Below are positions 27,156 to 36,126 of a DNA stretch of 64,000 bases, in pieces; position 1 is the stretch's first letter, and every line of letters starts with the position of its first letter. The translations under genes and the position numbers were made by a program. Source of the DNA: an uncultured Ruminococcus sp. (GTDB lineage: Bacteria; Bacillota; Clostridia; Oscillospirales; Ruminococcaceae); assembly GCA_910584195.1 (NCBI GenBank), contig CAJTYV010000012.1:28921-92920 (forward strand), read 5' to 3'. The notes under the pieces were generated by a model. The model had not been told where the DNA came from. It ran no database searches and saw nothing but the letters and a program-made list of their open reading frames with translations.

Positions 27156-28076
27156 TTAATATTTAAACTCCCCCTTACCTATAAATTCCCGTATCAGAGA
27201 ATCTTTAGGCACAAACTCCGCATCAAGCGGCGCAAGAGCAGCCATTACTTCCGTAACGTCCGAAAGCTCGGAAACATCGGTCATTCCTCTAAGTTCATCA
27301 AGCAGACTATCCCGATAAACGTTCATTTCATACGCCATAAAAGTATCAATATCATAGTCAGAACGATGTTTATACGGCATGATGTATCTGTTCTCACCAG
27401 CCTCAACGCTGTGAAACATATTCATTGTTTCGGCAAGGCTTCTTTTTCGGAAATTACGGTCGCGTATCATTCTGCGCATAAGACGAACTTTAGATGGGTG
27501 AAGAACAATGCCATTTTTAGTTATACGCGAACGCACGCTCACATAAAGCTTGCACAGCATGCTGTCGGGAACTGTGATAACATCCGGATTAAGAGCATGT
27601 ATACCCTCAAAAATAACAAGCTCTCCCGGCTTTCTCTCAAAAGTCATTTTAACGCCGCTGCGCTTTGATGCGGCAAAATCATATTTCGGAATATTTACGG
27701 CATGGCAGGCGTTTATTTCCTCAAGCTGTCTGTTCAGCAATTCCTTGTCAATTCGGTTTGGCGATTCAAGATCTACTTTACCCTGCGCCGACAGTTCCTT
27801 CTCTTTATCCGACAAAGATTTGAAATAATTATCCATAGACAGCGTATGAGTGCGGCAGCCAAGCTCCCCAAGTATTTTTGCTATCATAAACGCAGTGGTG
27901 GTCTTGCCGGAACCGGACGGTCCCGAAAGGAGAATAACAGATATTTCCGATTTTTTTTCAACAATATCTTCCGCAATTTTTTTCAACTGATAAACATACG
28001 CTTCATTGGTGAGTTCAACAAATTTATCCGGGTCTCCGCAGACACCTTCATTTATTCTGGTAACTTCAATATTCAC
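27156..28076 (-). CDS. Uridine kinase / phosphoribulokinase-family P-loop kinase
   Basis: 306 residues. P-loop GPSGSGKT at about 52-59, then the family landmarks MDNYFKSL, NIPKYDF (substrate loop) and FEGIHALN. The C-terminal half (MRRMIRDRNFRKRS, YIMPYKHRSDYDID) is shared with clostridial nucleoside kinases that usually carry an N-terminal TGS-like region, which is missing here. GTG at 28076 is selected because AAAGGGG is 7 nt upstream; the frame extends to 28139 without a ribosome site. Phosphorylation of uridine or cytidine is likely; the exact substrate is not established. Confidence 0.8.
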   Translation of the reverse strand: MNIEVTRINEGVCGDPDKFVELTNEAYVYQLKKIAEDIVEKKSEISVILLSGPSGSGKTTTAFMIAKILGELGCRTHTLSMDNYFKSLSDKEKELSAQGKVDLESPNRIDKELLNRQLEEINACHAVNIPKYDFAASKRSGVKMTFERKPGELVIFEGIHALNPDVITVPDSMLCKLYVSVRSRITKNGIVLHPSKVRLMRRMIRDRNFRKRSLAETMNMFHSVEAGENRYIMPYKHRSDYDIDTFMAYEMNVYRDSLLDELRGMTDVSELSDVTEVMAALAPLDAEFVPKDSLIREFIGKGEFKY

Positions 28077-28110
28077 AAAATACCCCTTTCTTATCCGCAA
28101 AATAACAGAT

Positions 28111-28142
28111 GCGGTGAGATTAAAAAACGATAAACTCACCGC
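28111..28142. repeat. Inverted repeat between spoVS and the kinase gene
   Basis: GCGGTGAG (28111-28118) and CTCACCGC (28135-28142), loop of 16 nt. No T-tract follows on the minus strand, so it is at best a weak attenuator or an RNA stability hairpin. Confidence 0.5.
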
Positions 28143-28190
28143 ACCTTATTATTATGATAATCGTAATACCAATGTTAATCGGATTTTTAA

Positions 28191-28451
28191 TTATCGCTGT
28201 TCGCAAATAAGCTTCATAGCAGTTCTGTCCTCGCCATCAATTTGAATATTAGCGAAAGCAGGAATACATATAAGATCAATACCTATCGGCGCAAGATAGC
28301 CTCGCGCAATTGCTATCGCCTTGACCGCCTGATTTGCTGCACCTGCTCCGACAGCCTGAACCTCGACCGACTTATGTTCTCTGATAACTCCTGCAATAGC
28401 TCCTGCGACAGAATTCGGTGTCGAATGAGATGATACTTTTAAGATTTCCAT
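28191..28451 (-). CDS. spoVS: Stage V sporulation protein S
   Basis: 86-residue Alba-like protein, near-identical in layout to SpoVS of Bacillus and Clostridium: MEILKVSSHSTPNSVAGAIA at the start, VEVQAVGAGAANQAVKAIAI in the middle, IPAFANIQIDGEDRTAMKL at the end. In Bacillus it affects septation and coat formation, but it is conserved in many non-sporulating Firmicutes. AGGAGG precedes the ATG. It lies downstream of ymdB as in many genomes, but with its own promoter. Confidence 0.95.
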   Translation of the reverse strand: MEILKVSSHSTPNSVAGAIAGVIREHKSVEVQAVGAGAANQAVKAIAIARGYLAPIGIDLICIPAFANIQIDGEDRTAMKLICEQR

Positions 28452-28537
28452 AGTATAAGCCTCCTATAAATTTAATTTATTGACAATACCAATTTTAAAC
28501 ATCGGTATTATGAATATGCTATAGTCTGTACATTTAC

Positions 28538-28566
28538 ATTATAGCATATAATTGCGAACGTTTCAA
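28538..28566 (-). promoter_or_regulatory. Promoter of spoVS, overlapped by a palindrome
   Basis: Minus strand TTGAAA (28566-28561), 17-bp spacer, TATAAT (28543-28538). The perfect inverted repeat TATGCTATA/TATAGCATA (28515-28523 and 28540-28548) covers the -10 box and the start region, which fits an operator. Confidence 0.65.
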
Positions 28567-28643
28567 GAGGTTTTTAAAATTTAAGTGTATTATTTTTAGT
28601 CATTCTTTTGTGAATTTTACACAAAAACAAAAAAACAACACGG

Positions 28644-29417
28644 TTATCGAACAATAAACCTCTCTATACTGTGAGCTTTTCCGCATTTTTCATCAAAGCT
28701 GACAACAACGCCGCAAAGAAAACAATCCCCCTCGGCTTCTTTAAATTTCGTAGGCACCCGAAAACGCAGTCTGTCTACAGCGGGTTTTATTTCTACACCG
28801 AGGCAGGAATGCTCAACTCCTGTCATGCCTGTATCGGTAATGTACGCCGTATGTCCTCCGAGAATCGCTTCATCGGCTGTCTGTACATGAGTGTGAGTAC
28901 CGAAAACTCCCGTTACTCTACCGGCAAGATAATGTCCCATCGCTTTTTTTTCAGACGTTGCTTCAGCGTGAAAATCAATAAAAATATTAGGTGTTCTAAT
29001 ACCGCTCAACAGCTCGTCCGCTATTGTAAACGGGTTATCCAGCGGATCCATATATACCGTTCCCATAAGATTTATCACTGCTGCTGAGAAACTTCCCATA
29101 TCAAAAATGCAAACGCCCTTTCCGTGCGCAGCTCCTTTCGGAAAATTGGCAGGCCGCAAAACACAGTCTGAAGAATCCAGAACAGGATATATCTCCTTAC
29201 GTCTGAAAACATGGTTGCCCGTTGTAATAATATCTGCACCCGCATTAATAAGAAAATCCGCCGAAGCAGGGGTAATGCCGTTTCCCTGTGCCGAGTTTTC
29301 GCCGTTTATCACAGTAATGTCAACTGCAAATTTCTGTTTTATGCCGCAGAGCCTCGATTGAAGAAAATTACACCCGATCTGCCCCACAACATCGCCTATA
29401 AATAATAAATTTTTCAA
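28644..29417 (-). CDS. ymdB: YmdB-family metallophosphoesterase
   Basis: 257 residues, TIGR00282-type dinuclear metal phosphodiesterase acting on 2',3'-cyclic nucleotides and linked in Bacillus to RNase Y, biofilm formation and flagellin expression. Metal and active-site motifs are visible in order: FIGDVVG, NGENSAQGNG, TTGNHVF, FIDFHAEATSEK, GTHTHVQT. Length is normal. The gene rny, often upstream in Bacillus, is not adjacent here, while spoVS lies downstream on the same strand. Confidence 0.93.
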   Translation of the reverse strand: MKNLLFIGDVVGQIGCNFLQSRLCGIKQKFAVDITVINGENSAQGNGITPASADFLINAGADIITTGNHVFRRKEIYPVLDSSDCVLRPANFPKGAAHGKGVCIFDMGSFSAAVINLMGTVYMDPLDNPFTIADELLSGIRTPNIFIDFHAEATSEKKAMGHYLAGRVTGVFGTHTHVQTADEAILGGHTAYITDTGMTGVEHSCLGVEIKPAVDRLRFRVPTKFKEAEGDCFLCGVVVSFDEKCGKAHSIERFIVR

Positions 29418-29693
29418 ATTGTCCCCCTAAGCCAAAAGGTTTTGCTGTTATTAGTATACCATGAGAAATATTTTATGTCAAGAAAAAATAAAAAATAATT
29501 GCGAAATCGACAAATAATCCGAAAATATGTCCTATTTTTAATTTAAGTTTATAGCCAAATAGCTTAAAATTTGACGAAAAAACTCTGTAATTTAATTTAA
29601 AACAATTATTTGTTCGCAAAAATAATTTTCTTATGCTTATTTGCCTTATTCTGAAAAATTTCTGAAACTTACATGAAAAAAGTCAGAAGTATA
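29418..29693. other. AT-rich divergent intergenic region
   Basis: Region between ymdB (-) and the alarmone synthetase (+). Apart from the promoter at 29694 I see no clear element; a promoter for ymdB must lie here but no good match was found. Confidence 0.35.
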
Positions 29694-29721
29694 TTGACAT
29701 TTTCATCAAACCTGTTATAAT
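29694..29721 (+). promoter_or_regulatory. Promoter of the small alarmone synthetase gene
   Basis: Consensus TTGACA (29694-29699), 16-bp spacer, TATAAT (29716-29721), 35 nt before the ATG. Confidence 0.8.
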
Positions 29722-29756
29722 TAATTATAGATATTTAAATTACAGGGGAGTTAAAA

Positions 29757-30515
29757 ATGCCGATACAATCAAATTTTCAGCTAACGCCGATTCAGCGCGA
29801 GCGAATAAAAAGCAGCCTTTTGTCAGACGAATTTCTCGACCTTGCAAAAGAGAAAACTCTGCCTATCGAAACGCTAATGACCTATTACCGCTGCGTTATT
29901 ATGGAAATAGAAACGAAATTCTGCGTACTTAACGAGGAGCTATCGCTTGAGGACGACCGTAACCCAATAGAAACCATAAAAACCCGTCTCAAATCATGGG
30001 ACAGCGTAATCAAAAAAATGCGGGACAAACAACTGCCTATGACTCTTGATTCCTTAGAAAAAAATATATTCGATGTTGCGGGAATCCGAGTAATATGCTC
30101 GTTTCAAGAGGATATTTACCGTCTTGCGGAAAGCTTTCTCAGGCAAGACGATGTAAAGCTTATAAGACATAAAGATTATATACAAAATCCCAAACCAAAC
30201 GGCTACAGAAGCCTGCATCTCATTGTGGAAGTACCGATATTTCTCAAAAATGAAACAAGACTCATGAAAGCGGAGGTACAGTTCCGAACTATTGCAATGG
30301 ATTTTTGGGCAAGCCTTGAACATAAGCTTCGTTATAAGAAAAACATTTCCGAAGCCGATACAGAACTTATTGCCGAAGAACTGCTGCTATGCTCTAAAAT
30401 GAGTGCCGAACTGGACAACAGAATGCAGTCGGTAAAAAACAGAATTTCCAAAGCAGAAAAAAACAAGCGTTCAAACTTTGAAACAACGCCTGACAAAAAT
30501 GGTGAGAATCATTAA
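29757..30515 (+). CDS. Small alarmone synthetase (GTP pyrophosphokinase, RelQ/YjbM type)
   Basis: 252 residues, a stand-alone RelA/SpoT synthetase domain that makes (p)ppGpp from ATP and GTP or GDP. Visible motifs: ETIKTRLKSWDSVIKKM, DVAGIRVICSF, KPNGYRSLHLIVEVP and the EVQFRTIAMDFWASLEHKLRY block that carries the catalytic glutamate and substrate contacts. No hydrolase, TGS or ACT domain. The C-terminal 40 residues are helical, as in tetrameric RelQ. Ribosome site AGGGGAG. Monocistronic with promoter and terminator. Confidence 0.93.
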   Translation: MPIQSNFQLTPIQRERIKSSLLSDEFLDLAKEKTLPIETLMTYYRCVIMEIETKFCVLNEELSLEDDRNPIETIKTRLKSWDSVIKKMRDKQLPMTLDSLEKNIFDVAGIRVICSFQEDIYRLAESFLRQDDVKLIRHKDYIQNPKPNGYRSLHLIVEVPIFLKNETRLMKAEVQFRTIAMDFWASLEHKLRYKKNISEADTELIAEELLLCSKMSAELDNRMQSVKNRISKAEKNKRSNFETTPDKNGENH

Positions 30516-30600
30516 CATATACCCGCTTCTGCTGCAAAGTGACCAAAGAATGCCGAACAGACAATTCAAGACGGCAGAATCATACTAACGTATAAAGAAA

Positions 30601-30631
30601 ATGACCGCAGCACATGCGGTCATCCTCTTTT
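30601..30631. terminator. Bidirectional intrinsic terminator
   Basis: ATGACCGCA (30601-30609) pairs with TGCGGTCAT (30615-30623), followed by CCTCTTTTTAT on the + strand and by TTTTCTTTAT on the - strand. It ends both the alarmone synthetase gene and the sugar ABC operon. Confidence 0.85.
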
Positions 30632-30646
30632 TATGGAATGTGTGTG

Positions 30647-31501
30647 TTATCCTTTTACACCGCCAAGCGCAACACCGGCTATAATATGCTTTGACAAAAC
30701 AAAGTATATTACAAGCACCGGCAGCACGGTAAGAAGAAGTCCCAGATATATTGCTCCGAACTCCGTACGATAAATATCGCCGTTGAGCTGACTTACCATG
30801 ATAGGCAGAGTATGCTTGTCGTTGTCGATAAGAAGTATCTGAGGCAGGAACAGGCTGTTCCAGCTCGTAACAAAGGCAAATATCGCCTGTGTTGCCATTG
30901 CAGGCTTCATCATGGGCAAAACTATCTGATTGAATATCCTGAACTCTCCTGCGCCGTCAATTCTCGCCGACTGGAGTATTTCCATGGGCAGGGAGGGGAT
31001 CATATACTGCCTCATGAAAAATACTGTCGTCGGAGATGCGATTGCCGGAAGAATAAGTGCAAGAAAGTTGTTAGTCATGCCAATCTTGTACATAAACTGG
31101 TAAAAACCGATACTCGTTACCTGTGCAGGTATCATCAGAATGCACATAATAAGGGTAAAAAACGGCTTTTTCAGTTTCCAGCTGTAAGCTGTCAGCGCAT
31201 ATGCTGTCATAGTAGAGAAATACACCGTACAAATAGTGGAAAAAGTCGAAATTATAAGAGAGTTCAAAAAACCTTTGAACGGATCAAAGGATTTACCCGT
31301 CAGTACATCGAAATTGCTTTTTAAAAAAGTAGACGGAACAAACGATATAGCGTGCTGCTGTATCTGCGTCGTACTTCTTGTGGCGTTGATTATCATGATA
31401 ACAAAGGGTAAAAGGCTGACTATCGTCAGAAGTATGCAGAAAGCATATGCCGTAACTTTGAATATCACTGAAGATGACTTTTTACCTGCTACCGCTGCCA
31501 T
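30647..31501 (-). CDS. Carbohydrate ABC transporter permease, MalG type
   Basis: 284 residues, six membrane segments. The EAA loop, which docks the ATPase, is near residues 178-197 (SARIDGAGEFRIFNQIVLPM). It is last in the operon and its ATG overlaps the upstream permease stop. Partner of the MalF-type permease and the binding protein; the ATPase (MsmK-like) is not encoded here and is presumably shared. Context with GH3, xylA and AraC suggests import of xylo-oligosaccharides. Confidence 0.92.
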   Translation of the reverse strand: MAAVAGKKSSSVIFKVTAYAFCILLTIVSLLPFVIMIINATRSTTQIQQHAISFVPSTFLKSNFDVLTGKSFDPFKGFLNSLIISTFSTICTVYFSTMTAYALTAYSWKLKKPFFTLIMCILMIPAQVTSIGFYQFMYKIGMTNNFLALILPAIASPTTVFFMRQYMIPSLPMEILQSARIDGAGEFRIFNQIVLPMMKPAMATQAIFAFVTSWNSLFLPQILLIDNDKHTLPIMVSQLNGDIYRTEFGAIYLGLLLTVLPVLVIYFVLSKHIIAGVALGGVKG

Positions 31502-32472
31502 TACCTTATACCCCCTTTTCTTTTTGCATCACGTCTTGCCTGCCGCATTTCTTTTTGCAGCTTGGCTTCGTCCTTATCACGCATTATATAGAACAGTACC
31601 GCGGAACATAAAGCTATGATAGCAAACATTATCATACTTGCCGCAGCGGCTCTGTTAAAGAGATAACTTCCGCTGAATGCCTGATTATAGATAAATACGC
31701 TGGTCGTCAACGTTGCATTATCAGGGCCTCCGTTCAGGAAAAGCTTGGGAATATCATACATATTAAGTCCGCCTACAAGACTTGTTATAAGCGTGTACAG
31801 AAGAACCGTTTTAAGATTTGGTATCGTTATTTTAAAGAAAGTCTGAATACCGTTTGCGCCGTCGATCTCCGCAGCCTCATAAATATCGGGACTGATACCA
31901 AGCACGCCCGAAATAAGTACGATCATAGTATTTCCGTACCATGTTAAAAACTGAATAAACGCCACAATACACTTTGAAGCAAAACCGTTTACAAAAAAGT
32001 TATATGACTCCTCACGGATTCCCCACGATACCAGAAGATCGTTTACAGGACCTACCGGATAACTGAAAAGCGCGTTGAAAAGTATTGCCACAGACGCTGC
32101 CGTTATAATATTCGGCATGTAGAAAACTACCTTGAAAAAGCCTTTTCCCTTTATTTCATTATGATGTGATGTAAACCACGCTGTCAGTAAAAGAGCTATT
32201 GTTATCTGCGGAATGAAATTCATCATCCATATTACTATTGTATTCCGCAAAGACGTTGTAAATGACTTGTTGTGAATTACAGAATCAAAATTGGCAAATG
32301 GATTTTCAAGGAAATGCCACTCGCTGTTATTCAGCCCCACACAGTCCGTAAAGCCCAGTACCGCGGTATATATGGTCGGATACAGCGAAAATATGAGGAA
32401 TATCAGTATAAACGGTATACTGAAAATATATCCCCATTTCGCATAACTGATACCCTTTAATGGTTTTTTCAA
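31501..32472 (-). CDS. Carbohydrate ABC transporter permease, MalF type
   Basis: 323 residues, six membrane segments after a short cytoplasmic start, with the EAA loop EAAEIDGANGIQTFFKITIP at about 220-239. The C-terminus is an unusually basic tail of about 30 residues (RDKDEAKLQKEMRQARRDA and following), probably cytoplasmic. It overlaps the MalG gene by one base. A strong stem-loop separates it from the binding-protein gene upstream. Ribosome site GGAGAG. Confidence 0.92.
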   Translation of the reverse strand: MKKPLKGISYAKWGYIFSIPFILIFLIFSLYPTIYTAVLGFTDCVGLNNSEWHFLENPFANFDSVIHNKSFTTSLRNTIVIWMMNFIPQITIALLLTAWFTSHHNEIKGKGFFKVVFYMPNIITAASVAILFNALFSYPVGPVNDLLVSWGIREESYNFFVNGFASKCIVAFIQFLTWYGNTMIVLISGVLGISPDIYEAAEIDGANGIQTFFKITIPNLKTVLLYTLITSLVGGLNMYDIPKLFLNGGPDNATLTTSVFIYNQAFSGSYLFNRAAAASMIMFAIIALCSAVLFYIMRDKDEAKLQKEMRQARRDAKRKGGIR

Positions 32473-32507
32473 TTTATTTCACTCTCCTTTACTATCAGTG
32501 CCGACAA

Positions 32508-32538
32508 CTTTAGTGGGGAACACTGTACCCCACTAAAG
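32508..32538 (-). promoter_or_regulatory. Intercistronic stem-loop after the binding-protein gene
   Basis: CTTTAGTGGGG (32508-32518) and CCCCACTAAAG (32528-32538), a perfect 11-bp stem with a 9-nt loop and no T-tract. This fits the 3'-stabilising hairpin that lets binding protein be made in excess over permeases. Confidence 0.65.
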
Positions 32539-32547
32539 CTGCGGATC

Positions 32548-33918
32548 TTATTCTGCTTCGATAGCAAGGTTATCAGAAACCTGACGCTTGAAGTCCTCAA
32601 GAGCGTCCTCGCGTGACTTCTGTCCCGAAGTATACATACGAACCTGATCTCTCCAAAGAATATTGATGGATTCATCATACTGTGTGAGGTTCTTACCGTT
32701 TGCATACTGGTTAGCAGGTACGAATACATCGAACATATCCTGTCCGCCGAGGAAATCTACTGTTCCGTCCGACATCTCCATTACAGTTCCGGAAGCAACA
32801 CAGTCCTTAGTAGGTTTATCGGGATTGTATGTGCCGTTAGCCCACATATACTGCAATCCGTTCTCTGTACAGTCAAGAGTTATCCAATCAATAAGTTCGC
32901 CTACGCCCTCTTTCTGATCGGTATCCTTATTTGCAAGCACCCATGTGCCGCCCCAGAAGAAGCCTACAGGCGGCTCGCATACAGCCCAGTCGCCGTATGT
33001 TCCTTCTCCAACCGCTTTTCCGCCGCAGTTGTCAGCCATTGTATAGTTGATAAGCCACGCAGGGCCAAAGAAACCGAACGTACCCTTAGCTCCCTCGCCT
33101 TTCATATCGGCAAACCACGCGTCTCCCCAGTCCTCGGTATCGTTATGATAACCGTTCTCCATAAGAGACATGGACAGATCGAGAAATTCCTCTCTCTTAG
33201 GATCGATGTGAAGCTTATTGTCAACTATCCAGCCTTGGTCAGAACTGTTTTCTACAGCGTGCCATATATCGCCGTCGCCGGAAACTATACCGTATCCGCT
33301 TTTCTTTAACTCCTCGGCTGCATCGTAGAACTTATCCCAGCCGGGACCTATCTCTTTCTGGATAGCAGCAGGATCATCCGTACCAAAAACATCCTTCGCA
33401 ATAGAACGGCGATAAATAAACGCGCCGCCCGTAGCCTGATAACCCAATCCAACAACGTCTCCCGAAGGATTTGTACCGATGTCTACGGAATACTGAGCAA
33501 TGTCTGCCGCTTTTATTTCATTGTCAACATCAATTCCAAGATCCTTATATGCGGCTGCGTACTGTGAAGCCGCACCCTGCGTATATTTCAGGACAAATGC
33601 CGCTTCTGCACAGTAAATATCGGGAGCGTCATTTCCGCCTGCCGACAAAGCCTGATCGAGAGCGGGCTGATAGTTGCCGTCAGTTGTAGGAATAATAGTT
33701 TCCTTTATAGTATACTTTTCCGCAAAGTCCGGGTGAAGCTCCATGTACTTCTTTATCATGCCGGGAACTTCGTCTGTAAACGCCCATACGTTTATAGTTT
33801 CCTTACCGCCTTTTTTGTTTGAACCGCCGCTCTCCGAGTTTGAACTGCTGTCATTTCCGCATGCCGCCATTGACACAAGCATCGCCATTGCTGCAATAGT
33901 GGATAAAACCTTCTTCAT
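32548..33918 (-). CDS. Sugar ABC transporter substrate-binding lipoprotein
   Basis: 456 residues. Signal peptide with lipobox SMAAC, lipidated at C20, then a Ser/Gly/Asn-rich linker (about 21-38) and a two-lobe extracellular solute-binding domain of family 1 (starting ETINVWAFTDEVPGMIKKYM). Many surface Trp and Tyr residues (DKFYDAAEELKK, WGGTWVLAN) suit oligosaccharide stacking. Ribosome site GGAGGT. Located directly downstream of GH3 with a 30-nt gap and upstream of its permeases. The xylo-oligosaccharide specificity is inferred from context only. Confidence 0.9.
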   Translation of the reverse strand: MKKVLSTIAAMAMLVSMAACGNDSSSNSESGGSNKKGGKETINVWAFTDEVPGMIKKYMELHPDFAEKYTIKETIIPTTDGNYQPALDQALSAGGNDAPDIYCAEAAFVLKYTQGAASQYAAAYKDLGIDVDNEIKAADIAQYSVDIGTNPSGDVVGLGYQATGGAFIYRRSIAKDVFGTDDPAAIQKEIGPGWDKFYDAAEELKKSGYGIVSGDGDIWHAVENSSDQGWIVDNKLHIDPKREEFLDLSMSLMENGYHNDTEDWGDAWFADMKGEGAKGTFGFFGPAWLINYTMADNCGGKAVGEGTYGDWAVCEPPVGFFWGGTWVLANKDTDQKEGVGELIDWITLDCTENGLQYMWANGTYNPDKPTKDCVASGTVMEMSDGTVDFLGGQDMFDVFVPANQYANGKNLTQYDESINILWRDQVRMYTSGQKSREDALEDFKRQVSDNLAIEAE

Positions 33919-33948
33919 AATAAAACCTCCGAAAATTATAATTAAAAA

Positions 33949-36036
33949 TTATTTCAAAACTATTTCTACGGAAACGCATTTGCTTCCCGTCAATTTTTCA
34001 CTCAAAGCATCCGGCTGGGATACTCCGCAGTAAAGTGTAAACCGTTTTCCCTCATGTACTCTTTCGCCATGTTCGTTAACCGCTTCAAATGCAGAATCAG
34101 AAATTTCAAATGAAATCGTCTTACTTTCGCCTTTTTCAAGGGAAACTCTCCTAAATCCGCATAAGCTGTAATTAAGAACCGCATTTTCGCTGTAGCCCTT
34201 GATATACAACTGAACAACGTCCTCGGTATAAGCATTGCCTTCATTTGTCACTGTAACTTCTGCCGTTCCATTATTATATTTCAGACCGCCGCACTTTACC
34301 TTTGAATAAGTAAGACCAAATCCAAAAGGATAAAGAACATTTTCATTATCCCGAATATAACGATAGGTACGGTTTTTCATGCTGTAATCCTCGAAATCCG
34401 GTAGTTTATCAGCGCTTTCGTAAAACGTCACAGGCAGTTTTCCGGAAGGCGATACTCTTCCGAAAAGTATATCCGCCAAAGCTCTTCCGCCGTTTTGTCC
34501 TGGATACCAAGCATGTATCAAAGCATCGCAATCCGCCTCGACATTCATGGAACTTCCCGCGGCCGTTACGATAATCACGGGCTTACCCTTGCTTATGACC
34601 GCCTTTATAAGCTTACGCTGAGATTCGGGAAGTCTGAGGTCGTTTTTGTCTCCGGAAGAAAACTCATTGCTCGTATCGCCCTCTTCCCCCTCTATACCGG
34701 CGTCAAGTCCAACGCACAGAACAACAACGTCCGAATGTTCGGCAACGATCTCAGCCTCTGTAATACGGTCGTCAGCCATTGCAAGACCCATAACCCTGTC
34801 CTTGTACAAATGGCAGCCTTGTGAATACATCACTCTTCCTTCAAATTCGTCCTGAATACCCTCCAAAAATGTGATATACCTGTCAGCCGTGCCATTATAA
34901 TTTCCCTCAAGAGCCGCTCTGCTGTCGGCATTAGGTCCGATAACGCCGATAGTTTTCAGCTTTGATCTATCAAGAGGAAGAATGCCGTTGTTTTTCAGCA
35001 AGACCATTGAACGTCTTGCACATTCCAGCGAAACTATCTTATTTCTGCCGCAGGCAACTATGCTGCTGTCAAGGTTATCATATTCCGTTTTTTCGTCAAA
35101 CATTCCCAAGCGAACTCTTGTTCTCATGAGCTTAACGCAGGAACTTCTTATATCCTCCTCCGTAATAAGTCCCTCTTTAAGAGCTATCAGCAAATGAATA
35201 TATGTGCTGCCGCAATTCAAGTCACAGCCAGACTTAAGCGCCATTGCCGCCGACTCGGGAGCGGTTTTCGTAACCTTATGATTCATATGAAAATCTTTCA
35301 GCGCCCAGCAGTCTGAAACAAAATGACCGTCAAACCCCCATTCTTCAAGCTTTTTCATTAATCTCTTACTGGCGCAGGCAGGTTCGCCAAGAACTCTGTT
35401 GTATGCCCCCATTACGCTTTCAACCTTTGCCTCTTTTACAAGAGCCTCAAAAGCCGGAAGATAGGTTTCTGTCATATCCTTTTCCGAAACTGTCGCATCA
35501 AATTCATGGCGCGAAGCTTCCGGACCGCTGTGTACAGCAAAATGCTTTGCGCAAGCCGCTGTTTTCAGAACCTTTCCGTTCCCCTGAAGTCCCTTTGTAA
35601 AAGCAATTCCGAGACGCGAGGTAAGATAAGGGTCTTCACCGAAGGTTTCCTGCCCTCTGCCCCAGCGAGGATCTCTGAAAATGTTGACGTTAGGAGACCA
35701 AAGCGTAAGTCCCTTGAAAATATCCCTGTCTCCGTGCGCGGAATATTCATTATACTTTGCCCTCGCCTCATCGGAAATAATTTCCGCCGCTTTTTTCAGA
35801 AGTTCTTCGTCAAACATTGCCGCCAATCCGATAGACTGAGGAAACATGGTCGCCACTCCCGCGCGTGCTACGCCATGAAGTCCCTCGCTCCACCAGTTAT
35901 ATGCCGGAATGCCGAGAGCTTCTATAGACGGCGCATCGTATTTCAGCTGAGATGCCGCCTCCTCGACAGTCAGTTCGCCGACTATCGCTTCCGCCCTTTC
36001 CTGCGGAGTCAATTCTTCGTTTTTGTATTTTTCCAC
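33949..36036 (-). CDS. GH3 glycoside hydrolase, probable beta-xylosidase or beta-glucosidase
   Basis: 695 residues, no signal peptide, so cytoplasmic. Order: GH3 N-terminal barrel (about 30-330), GH3 C-terminal domain (about 365-580), fibronectin-III-like domain at the end. Substrate-binding KHFAVHSG is at about 164-171 and the nucleophile is D242 in FVSDCWAL. The YNWWSEGLHGVAR segment near the N-terminus is typical of the xylosidase/arabinofuranosidase-like branch. I start at GTG 36036 because AGGAGG is 5 nt upstream; the frame extends to 36087 without such a site. Neighbouring transporter and xylA favour xylo-oligosaccharides. Confidence 0.88.
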   Translation of the reverse strand: MEKYKNEELTPQERAEAIVGELTVEEAASQLKYDAPSIEALGIPAYNWWSEGLHGVARAGVATMFPQSIGLAAMFDEELLKKAAEIISDEARAKYNEYSAHGDRDIFKGLTLWSPNVNIFRDPRWGRGQETFGEDPYLTSRLGIAFTKGLQGNGKVLKTAACAKHFAVHSGPEASRHEFDATVSEKDMTETYLPAFEALVKEAKVESVMGAYNRVLGEPACASKRLMKKLEEWGFDGHFVSDCWALKDFHMNHKVTKTAPESAAMALKSGCDLNCGSTYIHLLIALKEGLITEEDIRSSCVKLMRTRVRLGMFDEKTEYDNLDSSIVACGRNKIVSLECARRSMVLLKNNGILPLDRSKLKTIGVIGPNADSRAALEGNYNGTADRYITFLEGIQDEFEGRVMYSQGCHLYKDRVMGLAMADDRITEAEIVAEHSDVVVLCVGLDAGIEGEEGDTSNEFSSGDKNDLRLPESQRKLIKAVISKGKPVIIVTAAGSSMNVEADCDALIHAWYPGQNGGRALADILFGRVSPSGKLPVTFYESADKLPDFEDYSMKNRTYRYIRDNENVLYPFGFGLTYSKVKCGGLKYNNGTAEVTVTNEGNAYTEDVVQLYIKGYSENAVLNYSLCGFRRVSLEKGESKTISFEISDSAFEAVNEHGERVHEGKRFTLYCGVSQPDALSEKLTGSKCVSVEIVLK

Positions 36037-36126
36037 TATGTCCTCCTGTTGCCGAGCCAGCTTCTCGATTAAGGCAGCGATATACAAAACCGTCAGACGC
36101 GTTTTGTTCGGCGCTGTCTTAAACGC

